This document shows positions 1 through 7,330 of a stretch of DNA of 14,073 nt, one piece after another; position 1 is the stretch's first letter; every line of letters begins with the position of its first letter. Source of the stretch: Halieaceae bacterium. Its GTDB lineage: Bacteria; Pseudomonadota; Gammaproteobacteria; Pseudomonadales; Halieaceae. The stretch is from NCBI GenBank assembly GCA_009886815.1, contig QXYP01000357.1:1-14073 (forward strand). Reading direction: 5' to 3'. A program made the position numbers and the translations under genes. The notes beneath the pieces are model-generated. The model searched no databases, was not told where the DNA came from, and saw only the letters and a program-made list of their open reading frames with translations.

Positions 1-26
1 CATGTCAACTGACATGCCAGTATTAA

Positions 27-55
27 TAGACAGGCCTGTAAAATAATAATATACT
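27..55 (+). promoter_or_regulatory. Candidate sigma70 promoter of the TonB-dependent receptor gene
   Basis: A -35-like TAGACA at 27-32 and a -10-like TATACT at 50-55 are separated by 17 bp; each matches five of six consensus bases. The start would fall near 62, about 50 bases before the receptor ATG. The candidate operator at 53-72 overlaps the -10 and the start, as expected for repression. Read by eye only. Confidence 0.5.
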
Positions 56-72
56 TTACATTGCTGTATAAA
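53..72. promoter_or_regulatory. Candidate operator, site A (receptor promoter)
   Basis: The 20-mer ACTTTACATTGCTGTATAAA is an imperfect palindrome with core TACA-N4-TGTA. Its left half-site ACTTTACA recurs exactly at 8616-8635 (minus strand) and with one change at 12050-12069. It covers the end of the proposed -10 and the start region of the receptor gene, so a dimeric repressor (for example TetR-type, inference) could act here. A separate inverted repeat TGTAAA (37-42) / TTTACA (55-60) overlaps it. Confidence 0.5.
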
Positions 73-113
73 TAAAAAATGAGTCATACACATAACACGG
101 CGGGAGTGGTGAA

Positions 114-2429
114 ATGAAAACCCTACAAAAAACCCTGATTGCGACGGCGATAGCCGGTTTTGTCACGCCTTTTGTGGCTCATGCTGAACTTGAAGAAATT
201 ATTGTGACTGCCCAGAAGCGGGAGCAGAGCCTTCAGGACGTGTCTATCGCGATCTCAGCGTTTGACAGCACACAGCTGGCTGAGTTGGGGCTGACGAGCC
301 TGGAGCAACTGCCCCTGATAATTCCCAACGTCGAACTCTCTGATGCTCGAGGTGCTGGGCAACCCACCTGGGTTATTCGTGGCGCAGGATTGGAGGACTT
401 TAACACCAACAACACGCCAGTCTCCGCTATTTTCTACGACGAAGTGTATATGACCTCGAACGCGCTCGGCGGCATCGGCTTGTTTGATGTGGACCGCGTC
501 GAGGTGCTCAAAGGTCCGCAAGGTGGGCTCTATGGTAGAAATGCCACGGGCGGCGCGATCAGAATTCTATCTGCAAAGCCTGACCTGAACGAGACAAGCG
601 GTTTCGTGCGAGGGACCTATGGTCAATGGGATCGATGGAGTATGGAGGGTGCCATAGGCGGGCCCATTATTGAAAATAAACTGGCCTACCGGCTTGCGGT
701 CAATACTGATCAGGGGGGGGGTTGGCAGGGTTCTCTGACGACTCCGGAGGATGACGAGCATGGCGATCGCGATTTTCAGGCGGTAAGAGCGCAGCTGTTA
801 TTTACCCCCAGCGATGAATTGGAAGTTTTGCTCAAAATCGATTCTGGTAGGGATCAGTCGGAAACCACCATGCCGCGCTTGACGGGTACGTACAGTACTG
901 CCTATGACTTTGATTATTGTGGTGCGATCTACCAAGGGGGGCGTGATGACTCGAGCTGTATCGGATTCCATAACCTGGTTGATGCGCTGTATGGATTTAC
1001 GCTGGGTCTGCCGACTCCCGCTGACCAGAAAACCAACGGCGAAACGGTGGTCTCTAACCCTATTAATAGGCTGGATAACGAATGGACGGGTTATAACCTC
1101 AACATTGATTGGGACCTAGGAAGTACCACTTTCAAATCGATCACCTCTTACTACGAGTACGACTACTTCCAGTTCTTCGATTATGACGCCACACCACTTG
1201 TCTTTGTTTCCAGTGTCGATGGCTTCCCTGATGGGATCACCAACTTCGAGCAATGGTCCCAGGAGTTTCGTCTGACATCTACTAGTGACGGGCCTTTGAG
1301 CTGGCTTGTGGGTGCCACTTATGCAGAAGATACCAACGAGAGCCAGCAAGCCTTCTCGGTGCAGGCATTAGCAGACTTGGGCTTTGTGGAGTTTCAGGAG
1401 GCCACCGCTGATTACACGCAAGATACCGAAACCTGGGCGCTGTATGGCCAAGTGGGATATGACTTAACCGAGCGCCTAAACCTTCATGGTTCGCTTCGCT
1501 ACACGGATGAAGACAAGGGCATTAACTACCTGTCAACGGTCTTTATTAGTGGGTTTGCGGTTCCTCTTGGTGATGTCGAAGGTTTTGAGACCTCTTTGGA
1601 AGAAAACTGGTCCGGTCACATTGGCTTGGATTGGCATGTATCTGACCACACCATGGTGTACGCCAGACTGTCTCGGGGCTTTAAGTCGGGCGGCTTCTTT
1701 GCGGCATTTACCGACAACAATGACCAGCTGACACCCTACGCCGAGGAGATCAACGATTCCTACGAGATCGGTATCAAGTCGAACCCTACCGACGACCTGC
1801 AGATTAATGCGGCGGCGTTCTTCTATGACTACCAAGACGCTCAGGGGGGAATTATGGTTCCATCAGATGGTTCCCCTTCGGGCACCCTCTCGACGATTGG
1901 CACAGTGGGTGATGCCGAGCACTATGGCGCGGAAGTAGACCTGTTATGGGCGCCGTCTAGCCTGCCCGGTTTTCAGCTTGGTGTGTCTGCGGGCTGGCTT
2001 GACGCTGAGATAAGCGACTCCGATGAAACGTCTTTAGATCAACTCGGACAGGTCCAGTCTCTGCAGGGTGTGGATCGCCAGTGGTCACCTAAATCGAGCT
2101 ACACCATCAGCGCCCGACAGGAAGTCACCTTTGCGGGCAATCTGCTCGGTAGTATTGGAGCGATATATAGTTGGCGCGACGACCCACTCACTCGGGCTAT
2201 GCAGCTAGGAGACGTGGATTACGGAATGATACGGGTCGAAGCCTATGGCCTGCTGAGCCTGCGCATTGCGCTGGCACACCTTGAACAGGGCTGGCAGATC
2301 GCGCTCAGGGCCGACAACCTGGCGGATGAAGAGTACGCCACTATGTCTTCTGGAGACGGTGGTGGTAGCTACTGGGATGTGCCCGGCCGGCCCCGGAGTG
2401 TGACGGCTGAGTTGCGGTACGATTTCTAG
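114..2429 (+). CDS. TonB-dependent outer-membrane receptor
   Basis: Outer-membrane active transporter that takes up a ligand using TonB/ExbBD energy. At 771 aa it has the usual family length. Residues 1-24 are a Sec signal peptide ending in AHA, followed by a TonB-box-like stretch (EEIIVTAQ, about 27-34). A plug domain covers about 40-160, with the family pattern VEVLKGPQGGLYGRNATGGAI. The rest is the 22-strand barrel, ending in an aromatic residue (RYDF) as outer-membrane barrels do. The ATG start is supported by GGGAG seven bases upstream. It resembles the large group of receptors found beside terpenoid, steroid and aromatic catabolic genes in gammaproteobacteria and sphingomonads, rather than a classic siderophore receptor, but the ligand cannot be read from sequence. 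It has its own promoter and terminator and shares an operator-like site with the catabolic genes. A run of nine G lies inside the gene at 713-721. Confidence 0.93.
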   Translation: MKTLQKTLIATAIAGFVTPFVAHAELEEIIVTAQKREQSLQDVSIAISAFDSTQLAELGLTSLEQLPLIIPNVELSDARGAGQPTWVIRGAGLEDFNTNNTPVSAIFYDEVYMTSNALGGIGLFDVDRVEVLKGPQGGLYGRNATGGAIRILSAKPDLNETSGFVRGTYGQWDRWSMEGAIGGPIIENKLAYRLAVNTDQGGGWQGSLTTPEDDEHGDRDFQAVRAQLLFTPSDELEVLLKIDSGRDQSETTMPRLTGTYSTAYDFDYCGAIYQGGRDDSSCIGFHNLVDALYGFTLGLPTPADQKTNGETVVSNPINRLDNEWTGYNLNIDWDLGSTTFKSITSYYEYDYFQFFDYDATPLVFVSSVDGFPDGITNFEQWSQEFRLTSTSDGPLSWLVGATYAEDTNESQQAFSVQALADLGFVEFQEATADYTQDTETWALYGQVGYDLTERLNLHGSLRYTDEDKGINYLSTVFISGFAVPLGDVEGFETSLEENWSGHIGLDWHVSDHTMVYARLSRGFKSGGFFAAFTDNNDQLTPYAEEINDSYEIGIKSNPTDDLQINAAAFFYDYQDAQGGIMVPSDGSPSGTLSTIGTVGDAEHYGAEVDLLWAPSSLPGFQLGVSAGWLDAEISDSDETSLDQLGQVQSLQGVDRQWSPKSSYTISARQEVTFAGNLLGSIGAIYSWRDDPLTRAMQLGDVDYGMIRVEAYGLLSLRIALAHLEQGWQIALRADNLADEEYATMSSGDGGGSYWDVPGRPRSVTAELRYDF

Positions 2430-2447
2430 ATCGCGACACCCTATCAC

Positions 2448-2487
2448 TGAAACCGCTGGGCAACTGCTCGCGGTTTCACGTTTTGTT
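2448..2487 (+). terminator. Rho-independent terminator after the receptor gene
   Basis: A perfect 9-bp inverted repeat, TGAAACCGC at 2448-2456 and GCGGTTTCA at 2470-2478, has a 13-base loop and is followed by CGTTTTGTT. It lies about 20 bases after the receptor stop, so the receptor is probably a single-gene unit. Confidence 0.7.
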
Positions 2488-2584
2488 CAGAAGCTAAAGA
2501 TGAATTCATGCCGAAGTCGACAATCTTGCAATCGGTACTGATTCCCAATTGTTCACAACGCGCCTCCACTTTTGGTATCTGATT

Positions 2585-3067
2585 ATGTACTACGCCACGG
2601 TCGTTACGCTGTTACTGCTTATCTTCTCTGGCCAAACCGTTAACAGTCAGGAGTCATCTTCAGAGCCAGCGCCCGTGATGCCGATTGCCATTGATCAGGG
2701 CTATCTGGAAGGCAGAGGGCTGACTCGCGTTGATCCATCAGAGTTCGATGGCGAAAATGTAACGCGAGATGATGACTTCACTTCGGATTCCTATACCCAC
2801 GCTTTTTACGCTGGGAAAATCTTCGTTGCCGTCTACGAGGCTGGGCCCGGCAGGGTCTACATTGATGGTGCTGTTTATGACGAATTTGTTCAAATTTTGG
2901 AAGGGCGCCTCATACTCACTCCCGATGGCGGGGATGCTATCGAGTTCAAGCAGGGCGAGTCCTTGGTGGTGCCCCAGGGGTATAAAGGTTATTGGTACAT
3001 GCCTGAAAAGTATCGGGAGCTCATCATCATCAATACAGATTATGCTCAAGCAGAAGGTGGGCTATAA
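2585..3067 (+). CDS. Exported cupin-fold protein (Cupin_3/EutQ-like)
   Basis: Small protein of 160 aa with a hydrophobic N-terminal segment (about 4-16) that looks like a signal peptide, then a single cupin domain (about residues 75-150). The cupin core is visible as DEFVQILEGRL, then the turn and GESLVVPQGYKGYW. The metal-binding HxH of cupin motif 1 is absent, as in several Cupin_3-type proteins, so classical metal catalysis is doubtful; ligand binding is possible. The start is uncertain. ATG at 2585 is chosen, but an in-frame TTG at 2549 would add 12 residues including an arginine and give a more normal signal-peptide n-region; neither has a clear Shine-Dalgarno site. It lies between the receptor terminator and an NTF2-like gene on the same strand. 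Function unknown; a periplasmic location is inferred. Confidence 0.72.
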   Translation: MYYATVVTLLLLIFSGQTVNSQESSSEPAPVMPIAIDQGYLEGRGLTRVDPSEFDGENVTRDDDFTSDSYTHAFYAGKIFVAVYEAGPGRVYIDGAVYDEFVQILEGRLILTPDGGDAIEFKQGESLVVPQGYKGYWYMPEKYRELIIINTDYAQAEGGL

Positions 3068-3092
3068 ATAAATGGCCCTCTGCCCCAGTGCA

Positions 3093-3118
3093 GTCTCAGC
3101 GCCTTTGAGACGTGTTTG
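3093..3118 (+). terminator. Possible weak terminator or attenuator hairpin after the cupin gene
   Basis: The 6-bp inverted repeat GTCTCA (3093-3098) / TGAGAC (3106-3111), with a 7-base loop, is followed by GTGTTTG. The stem is short and the T-tract interrupted, so transcription may continue into the next gene. Confidence 0.3.
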
Positions 3119-3139
3119 TATCGACGCAGGCACGGTCAA

Positions 3140-3562
3140 ATGATCGATTCAAACGCTATGGCCAGCCCTGAAGAGGTGGTCAGGGCCTATTACGCAGATA
3201 TTTCGGCGGGCCGCTTTGACAGGGCTGCTGCGCGCCTGTCACCTGATAGCACGCTCTGGATTCTGGGGGAGGGGCACTGGCCACTGGGCGGCCGCCATGA
3301 TCTCTCCAGCCTGAAAAAAATACACGCTACTGTCGCGGAACGCTTTCCCCACGGTCTAACGGTCACTATCACGGGTATGACCGTCGAGGGTGAGCGCGTT
3401 GCAGTAGAGGCAGAGTCCTTAGGTACGCGCATTGACGGTGAGATCTACCGAAACAGCTATCACTACTTGATACTTGTCAGAGGCGGGTTGATCTGCGGGC
3501 GGCGCGAGTATCTGGATACTATCCATGCTAACGAGATGCTTTGTGGTCCCCTCGGTAATTAG
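3140..3562 (+). CDS. SnoaL/ketosteroid-isomerase-like NTF2-fold protein
   Basis: A 140-aa one-domain protein with the NTF2-like alpha+beta cone layout: an N-terminal helix pair (EEVVRAYYADISAGRFDRA), then a curved sheet ending in a pattern like HYLILVRGGLICGRREYLDT, which is characteristic of SnoaL-like proteins. The fold hosts isomerases, cyclases, dehydratases and epoxide hydrolases as well as non-enzymes, so the reaction cannot be assigned. ATG at 3140 is preferred because AGG lies nine bases upstream; a TTG at 3116 gives eight extra arginine-rich residues unlike the family, and ATG 3158 is also possible. It is the first of three different NTF2-fold proteins in the window. It faces the membrane-protein gene convergently across a 173-bp gap with no convincing terminator. 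Confidence 0.8.
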   Translation: MIDSNAMASPEEVVRAYYADISAGRFDRAAARLSPDSTLWILGEGHWPLGGRHDLSSLKKIHATVAERFPHGLTVTITGMTVEGERVAVEAESLGTRIDGEIYRNSYHYLILVRGGLICGRREYLDTIHANEMLCGPLGN

Positions 3563-3735
3563 TCCAAGGGCTCACTGAAGCTGTCTATGCTGCTATGGGG
3601 GAAGCTGTGTCGTTGCTCAGCCTGCTGAGTACGCCGCCGCAATAGCGCAGTAATTTTAAGGCTGGGGTTCACTTTGACTCGGTTCGAACCAGACCACGCT
3701 ATCTCTAATCGCGTTAATGAGAGTGACGCTTTATA

Positions 3736-4449
3736 TTATGCCGGTGCGGTTTTTGATTCTCCGCGGCAGTAAACCCCCATGGCAAATGCCCCAACCCAGG
3801 CTAGCAGCATGAAAGTGCTGTAGTCGGTGATTTCACTCAGTGGAATTATACCGGTCACCAGAAAGCCGTAGAAGACGGGATAGATAATACCGAAGAGGCC
3901 TAAACTGATCGCGGCGACCTTCGCACTGGTTGAGAGCTGAAACAGTGGGCGAGCAACCAGTAACCCGAACAGAGACCAAAGCCACAGCCCTAGGTAATCG
4001 AAGTAGGTGGTCAGGCTGTAAGGATAAGCCTGGCTATTAATCGACAACAGTGTCAGCCCGGGTTCCTGGCCGTGTGCACCAGCGGCCAGGTCTTGAGCGA
4101 TCAGGGGGACGACCCAAAGCTCGGTGCCCTTGGTGATTATAATCGCCATGGTGCCCAGCGCCAGCATGATACCGCCAGAGACTGCAGCCAGGGGGTTAAC
4201 GCGGTACACCTTCCAGCAGGTAGCGGCGAAAACCGCGGCAAGTGTGAACACCTGAACAATTTGGGTGACCCAGCTCAGCACAAAGGCGCCGTTGTTCTCA
4301 TTAAGCCAGGCGATTTTTTCGGCGGCGGTGCTGCCAGCGGGGGCATCATAGACTCCGAACATACTCACGACTGTGAACACGAAAAGGACAATAGCTGAGA
4401 GATAGGCAACTTTGTTGATTTGACTGTCTAATCGGGCGGTGGTGCTCAT
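3736..4449 (-). CDS. Six-helix integral membrane protein, unknown function (DUF4386-like appearance)
   Basis: A 237-aa protein with about six hydrophobic segments, near residues 13-34, 56-78, 84-106, 147-168, 176-202 and 207-227, and a periplasmic-type loop of about 40 residues between the third and fourth. I do not recognise a catalytic motif; the general look resembles DUF4386-type membrane proteins, but that is a weak resemblance. The ATG at 4449 has a good AGAGGA site seven bases upstream and is preferred over an in-frame TTG at 4467. It is the last gene of the leftward unit that begins with the P450, 40 bases after the SnoaL_4 gene. The placement suggests a role in moving or sensing the cluster's substrate, or in anchoring; this is inference. 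Confidence 0.75.
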   Translation of the reverse strand: MSTTARLDSQINKVAYLSAIVLFVFTVVSMFGVYDAPAGSTAAEKIAWLNENNGAFVLSWVTQIVQVFTLAAVFAATCWKVYRVNPLAAVSGGIMLALGTMAIIITKGTELWVVPLIAQDLAAGAHGQEPGLTLLSINSQAYPYSLTTYFDYLGLWLWSLFGLLVARPLFQLSTSAKVAAISLGLFGIIYPVFYGFLVTGIIPLSEITDYSTFMLLAWVGAFAMGVYCRGESKTAPA

Positions 4450-4489
4450 AGCGAGTTCCTCTGACAATGATTGTTAGCTGACGTACCCA

Positions 4490-4918
4490 TTACTTCACTT
4501 TTGCCACAACGGCATTGATGTCTAGGTCCAGTTCCACTCGGCGTCGGTGATAGCGCCAGCTACCCTCCGTTCGCTTCAGTTCATCGATGTACCAGCCTGA
4601 TGCGACAAATTCGTTGCGCGTTCCTTCTCCGTCCTGGAGCACCGTGAGCATGCGTACACGTTGCCGAGCGGTGTCATTGGTGATATCCAGTTCGGGTTCG
4701 GTGGTAACGTGCACGGCTGTTGTCGTGGCATTGCAGCGGGCCGCAATTTGCGCACGCCCGACGTAAATTCCCTCGCCACAAATAGTGAACTCGGCATCTT
4801 TGGTGAAGAGGTTGGCGTACGACTTGCCGTCTGCGAGGTCGGCATAGCGGTTGTACTTGGCGTTGAGTTGTCGTATCGCCACATAATCCGAAAGGTATTG
4901 CAGCTCGTTATTCTCCAT
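4490..4918 (-). CDS. SnoaL_4-type NTF2-fold protein
   Basis: A 142-aa protein with the N-terminal signature of the SnoaL_4 group (YVAIRQLNAKYNRYADLADG, then LFTKDAEF), followed by a sheet region containing a conserved histidine (TAVHVTTEPEL) and an end like GSWRYHRRRVELDL. This group is related to scytalone dehydratase and to the beta subunits of ring-hydroxylating dioxygenases; many members are of unknown reaction and sit in steroid and terpenoid gene clusters. The ATG start has AAGAGA seven bases upstream. It lies 26 bases after the FAD oxidoreductase and 40 bases before the membrane protein, clearly in one transcription unit. A dehydratase, isomerase or hydrolase step on the P450 or flavoenzyme product is plausible but not shown. 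Confidence 0.85.
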   Translation of the reverse strand: MENNELQYLSDYVAIRQLNAKYNRYADLADGKSYANLFTKDAEFTICGEGIYVGRAQIAARCNATTTAVHVTTEPELDITNDTARQRVRMLTVLQDGEGTRNEFVASGWYIDELKRTEGSWRYHRRRVELDLDINAVVAKVK

Positions 4919-4944
4919 GACCGAATCTCTTGAGGGTTTAATGG

Positions 4945-6867
4945 TTATGCGGCGCTGTCATCTGCCTTCTGCTCGCTCTCCAGCTGCTCATTGACGGCGC
5001 GCCAGGCTGCATCGATCGCGCCGTTGAGGTAGGCCTTATTCTCCGAGTCAGAGTTTGCAATGCTGATACGGCCATAGGGTTTGCGACCCAGTTCGTGGGG
5101 GGCTTTGCCCGTGGGCCACTCTGGGTCGTACAGTTCCATGTAATCGTAGGCGTAGCCGTGTGACCACCGGTTAATGGTGATTGCTTCGATGTCCCGCTCG
5201 GCGTCGAAGCCGAAGGGGCCAAACATGCCGGTTAGCTGCTCGCGTATGTCCTGCTCATAGTCGGCGAAGGTCGTGGTATACAGTTTATGCCTGGCTTGGC
5301 GATACAGGTCGCGGCCGGTCTGGCTGCCGTTGTTCCTGTCCGTAGGCGATGTCAGCATGTAGATGACCATGGGTGAATCGGGATCGTCGTTTGTCTTGTA
5401 ATCACCGATCGAAACGGGTGGCGCGCTGGATACCAGGTGGTAGTGACTGGTTGGGCAGTGAAATACCTCAACGCCTGCTTTGTTAAAGGCCTGGCGATTA
5501 CGAATCAGGACGTTGGTCGCCAGCAGTGGCACTTTGACGCTGTAGCGCAGGCTCTCCTTCTGCTCCTCGGGCATGTCTGGGCAAAGGTGGGGGATCAGTC
5601 CGTTGTAGCAAGCTAGAACACAATGCTTGGCTTTGACCCGATAGGCTGCCCCTTTGGTAACGTAGGCTACTGAAACGGTGCCGTCGGGATTGTTGCTCGC
5701 GTTAACCGCCGAGCTGTTTAAGCGAAGCTTCACCGGATGGTTCGGCACGTCCAGTTTGCCGTAGTCGAATTGAGCCGTGACTACGTCTTCAATAGTGCCA
5801 CCGGAGGCCACCGCGGGAATCAGTCGACGCACCATTTGCCGGGTCAGGGAAGCATTGCCATCGGGCATCCAGACGATATCGGACTCTTCCATAATCAGGC
5901 TGTCTGCGAGAACTGCATAGGCTTCCTCTCCAAGGACACTGAAGCCCGGCACTCCCCACTTAACCGCCTCGGCAATCGATATGGAATCGGGGTATAGGCA
6001 GAAGGTGACGCCGATGATGGTGTTCCATAGGGATGAGGTGGGTTCTGCCAGTCCAACGTAATCCGTCAAGAACGTCTGGTAACTCGTGGTCTTGAGGAAG
6101 TGCTTGATGTCCTTCTCTGGTACTGCTTTCTGGAGCTCAAGGGTACCCTCCACAAACGCGATGAGCTTTTGTTGCTCGGATTCCGATACCGTCAGGGATT
6201 GAATAAGCTCTCGGTAGTTGCCCATGCCGAACCAGGTGCCCATCCAGGGACCGTTGATAATTTTGTCTTCACCGAAATGTTTGCTATCGGTATACAGGCC
6301 AACGTCAACTTCCGCGTCTGCCATGCCCCAGCCGGGCGCCATGGCATCCCGCACCTTGTTTAGGTCAAAGCCCAGCTCACTGATCAGTCTTTTGGATTGC
6401 TGGGAGTAGAGGTGAGAATCCTGGAAGTTACCGCTACCACCGGGACCGAGTAACATCTGGCCCTGACTATGAAATTCATTGCGCCGGGCATGGCCGCCAA
6501 AGTCATCGTGGTTGTCCAGCACTAGGATGCGTGCATCTTTGCCGGCCTTCTGCTGATAGAACAGGGCGGCAGCTAGGCCGCTGATGCCCGCGCCTACCAC
6601 GACCAGATCGTATTCCTCGTTGAGCGCCTGATAGCTCGAAGGTTTCTCTCCGCGCCAGGCTAGGGCGTGGGAACTTTCGAAAGCACCGTCATGACTGCCG
6701 CGAATACCCGTCAAAGCAGGCGGGTAGTAGTCGCCTGCGCGCCCCGATGCTGACTTGACTGCCGCCGCTAGCGCAGTCTGTGGGCCCATTGTGGCCGCGC
6801 CGGCCAGACTGACGGTAACGCCGTTGAGAAAGTCCCTTCGTGTGATGTGCTTAGCCAATTTGTTCAT
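4945..6867 (-). CDS. Tat-exported FAD-dependent oxidoreductase (spermidine-dehydrogenase-like family)
   Basis: A 640-aa flavoprotein. Residues 9-16 (TRRDFLNG) form a twin-arginine signal followed by a hydrophobic stretch to an AxA-type site near residue 35, so it is probably exported folded with FAD to the periplasm. The mature start contains YYPPALTGIRGSHDGAFE, which I recall as typical of the family that includes Pseudomonas spermidine dehydrogenase SpdH. The dinucleotide-binding motif VVVGAGISGLAAA is at about 89-101 with the following acidic VLDNHDDFGGHARR. A C-terminal flavin motif, GRISIANSDSENKAYLNGAIDAA, closes the Rossmann-like domain. Substrate is unknown; nothing nearby points to polyamines, and the P450, NTF2 and LDI-like neighbours suggest oxidation of a terpenoid or steroid-like amine or alcohol instead (inference). 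It starts 15 bases after the upstream NTF2-like gene and is followed within 26 bases by the SnoaL_4 gene. Confidence 0.87.
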   Translation of the reverse strand: MNKLAKHITRRDFLNGVTVSLAGAATMGPQTALAAAVKSASGRAGDYYPPALTGIRGSHDGAFESSHALAWRGEKPSSYQALNEEYDLVVVGAGISGLAAALFYQQKAGKDARILVLDNHDDFGGHARRNEFHSQGQMLLGPGGSGNFQDSHLYSQQSKRLISELGFDLNKVRDAMAPGWGMADAEVDVGLYTDSKHFGEDKIINGPWMGTWFGMGNYRELIQSLTVSESEQQKLIAFVEGTLELQKAVPEKDIKHFLKTTSYQTFLTDYVGLAEPTSSLWNTIIGVTFCLYPDSISIAEAVKWGVPGFSVLGEEAYAVLADSLIMEESDIVWMPDGNASLTRQMVRRLIPAVASGGTIEDVVTAQFDYGKLDVPNHPVKLRLNSSAVNASNNPDGTVSVAYVTKGAAYRVKAKHCVLACYNGLIPHLCPDMPEEQKESLRYSVKVPLLATNVLIRNRQAFNKAGVEVFHCPTSHYHLVSSAPPVSIGDYKTNDDPDSPMVIYMLTSPTDRNNGSQTGRDLYRQARHKLYTTTFADYEQDIREQLTGMFGPFGFDAERDIEAITINRWSHGYAYDYMELYDPEWPTGKAPHELGRKPYGRISIANSDSENKAYLNGAIDAAWRAVNEQLESEQKADDSAA

Positions 6868-6882
6868 TCTCTCTCAGCTGTT

Positions 6883-7287
6883 TTATTGTTCCAGCAGTTT
6901 GTTAAGTAGGTTCGTGTCCAGGAATTCAGTAATGCTGCAGATCTTGCCGTCTCGGTAGCGGAGTAGGTGTACGTACTCGTTGTCGTAAGTCATGCCTGAG
7001 CGGCCCTTTGCTGTTCCGTTGAACTGCACAAAGGCGATACCGTCTGCCGTCACAATGTCATTGACGGTGATTGCAACACCGTTCTCATCGATATGCTGGA
7101 AGACCTTCATCCAGCAATTTTCCAGAATGTCCTGCATGCCTTTAAATTCACGGCCCAGTTCCGGATGGCCACCAATGGGCCTAAAGGAAATGTCGTCGGT
7201 TGCGTACTGAAATGCGCCTGCCAGGTCCCCGCTGTTAATCGCATCGGAAAACGCTGTGTAAACCTGCTCTTCAGTGCTCTTGCTCAT
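6883..7287 (-). CDS. SnoaL-like NTF2-fold protein (ketosteroid-isomerase-related)
   Basis: A 134-aa single NTF2-like domain: N-terminal helices (EEQVYTAFSDAINSGDLAGA), the loop ISFRPIGGHPELGREFKG, and the ending NEYVHLLRYRDGKICSITEFLDT, a pattern typical of SnoaL/ketosteroid-isomerase-like proteins. AGGA lies six bases before the ATG. It sits between the P450 (43 bases) and the FAD oxidoreductase (15 bases) in the same leftward unit, so it is probably made together with them. Family members catalyse isomerisation, cyclisation or epoxide hydrolysis; limonene-epoxide hydrolase shares the fold. Which of these, if any, applies here cannot be read from the sequence. Confidence 0.85.
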   Translation of the reverse strand: MSKSTEEQVYTAFSDAINSGDLAGAFQYATDDISFRPIGGHPELGREFKGMQDILENCWMKVFQHIDENGVAITVNDIVTADGIAFVQFNGTAKGRSGMTYDNEYVHLLRYRDGKICSITEFLDTNLLNKLLEQ

Positions 7288-7330
7288 GGGAAATCCTGTT
7301 TCAGTGATATGTCTTTGAGTCGTTGGCTGT

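Noticed and set aside
1533..1835. Antisense open frames inside the receptor, flavoprotein, P450 and SDR genes (for example 1533-1835 minus, 6100-6363 plus, 10002-10346 plus)
   Set aside because: They lie opposite clear family-matching genes, lack recognisable domains and ribosome sites, and are best explained as shadows of the real reading frames.
3616..3629. Hairpin CTCAG-cctg-CTGAG between the convergent genes
   Set aside because: The stem is only five base pairs and no T-tract follows on either strand, so a bidirectional terminator is not supported.
3681..3690. GGTTCGAACC, which looks like a tRNA T-arm or a tRNA-derived attachment site
   Set aside because: The flanking bases do not form the 5-bp T stem, and there is no acceptor stem, anticodon arm or CCA nearby. 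It is only a 10-bp palindrome.
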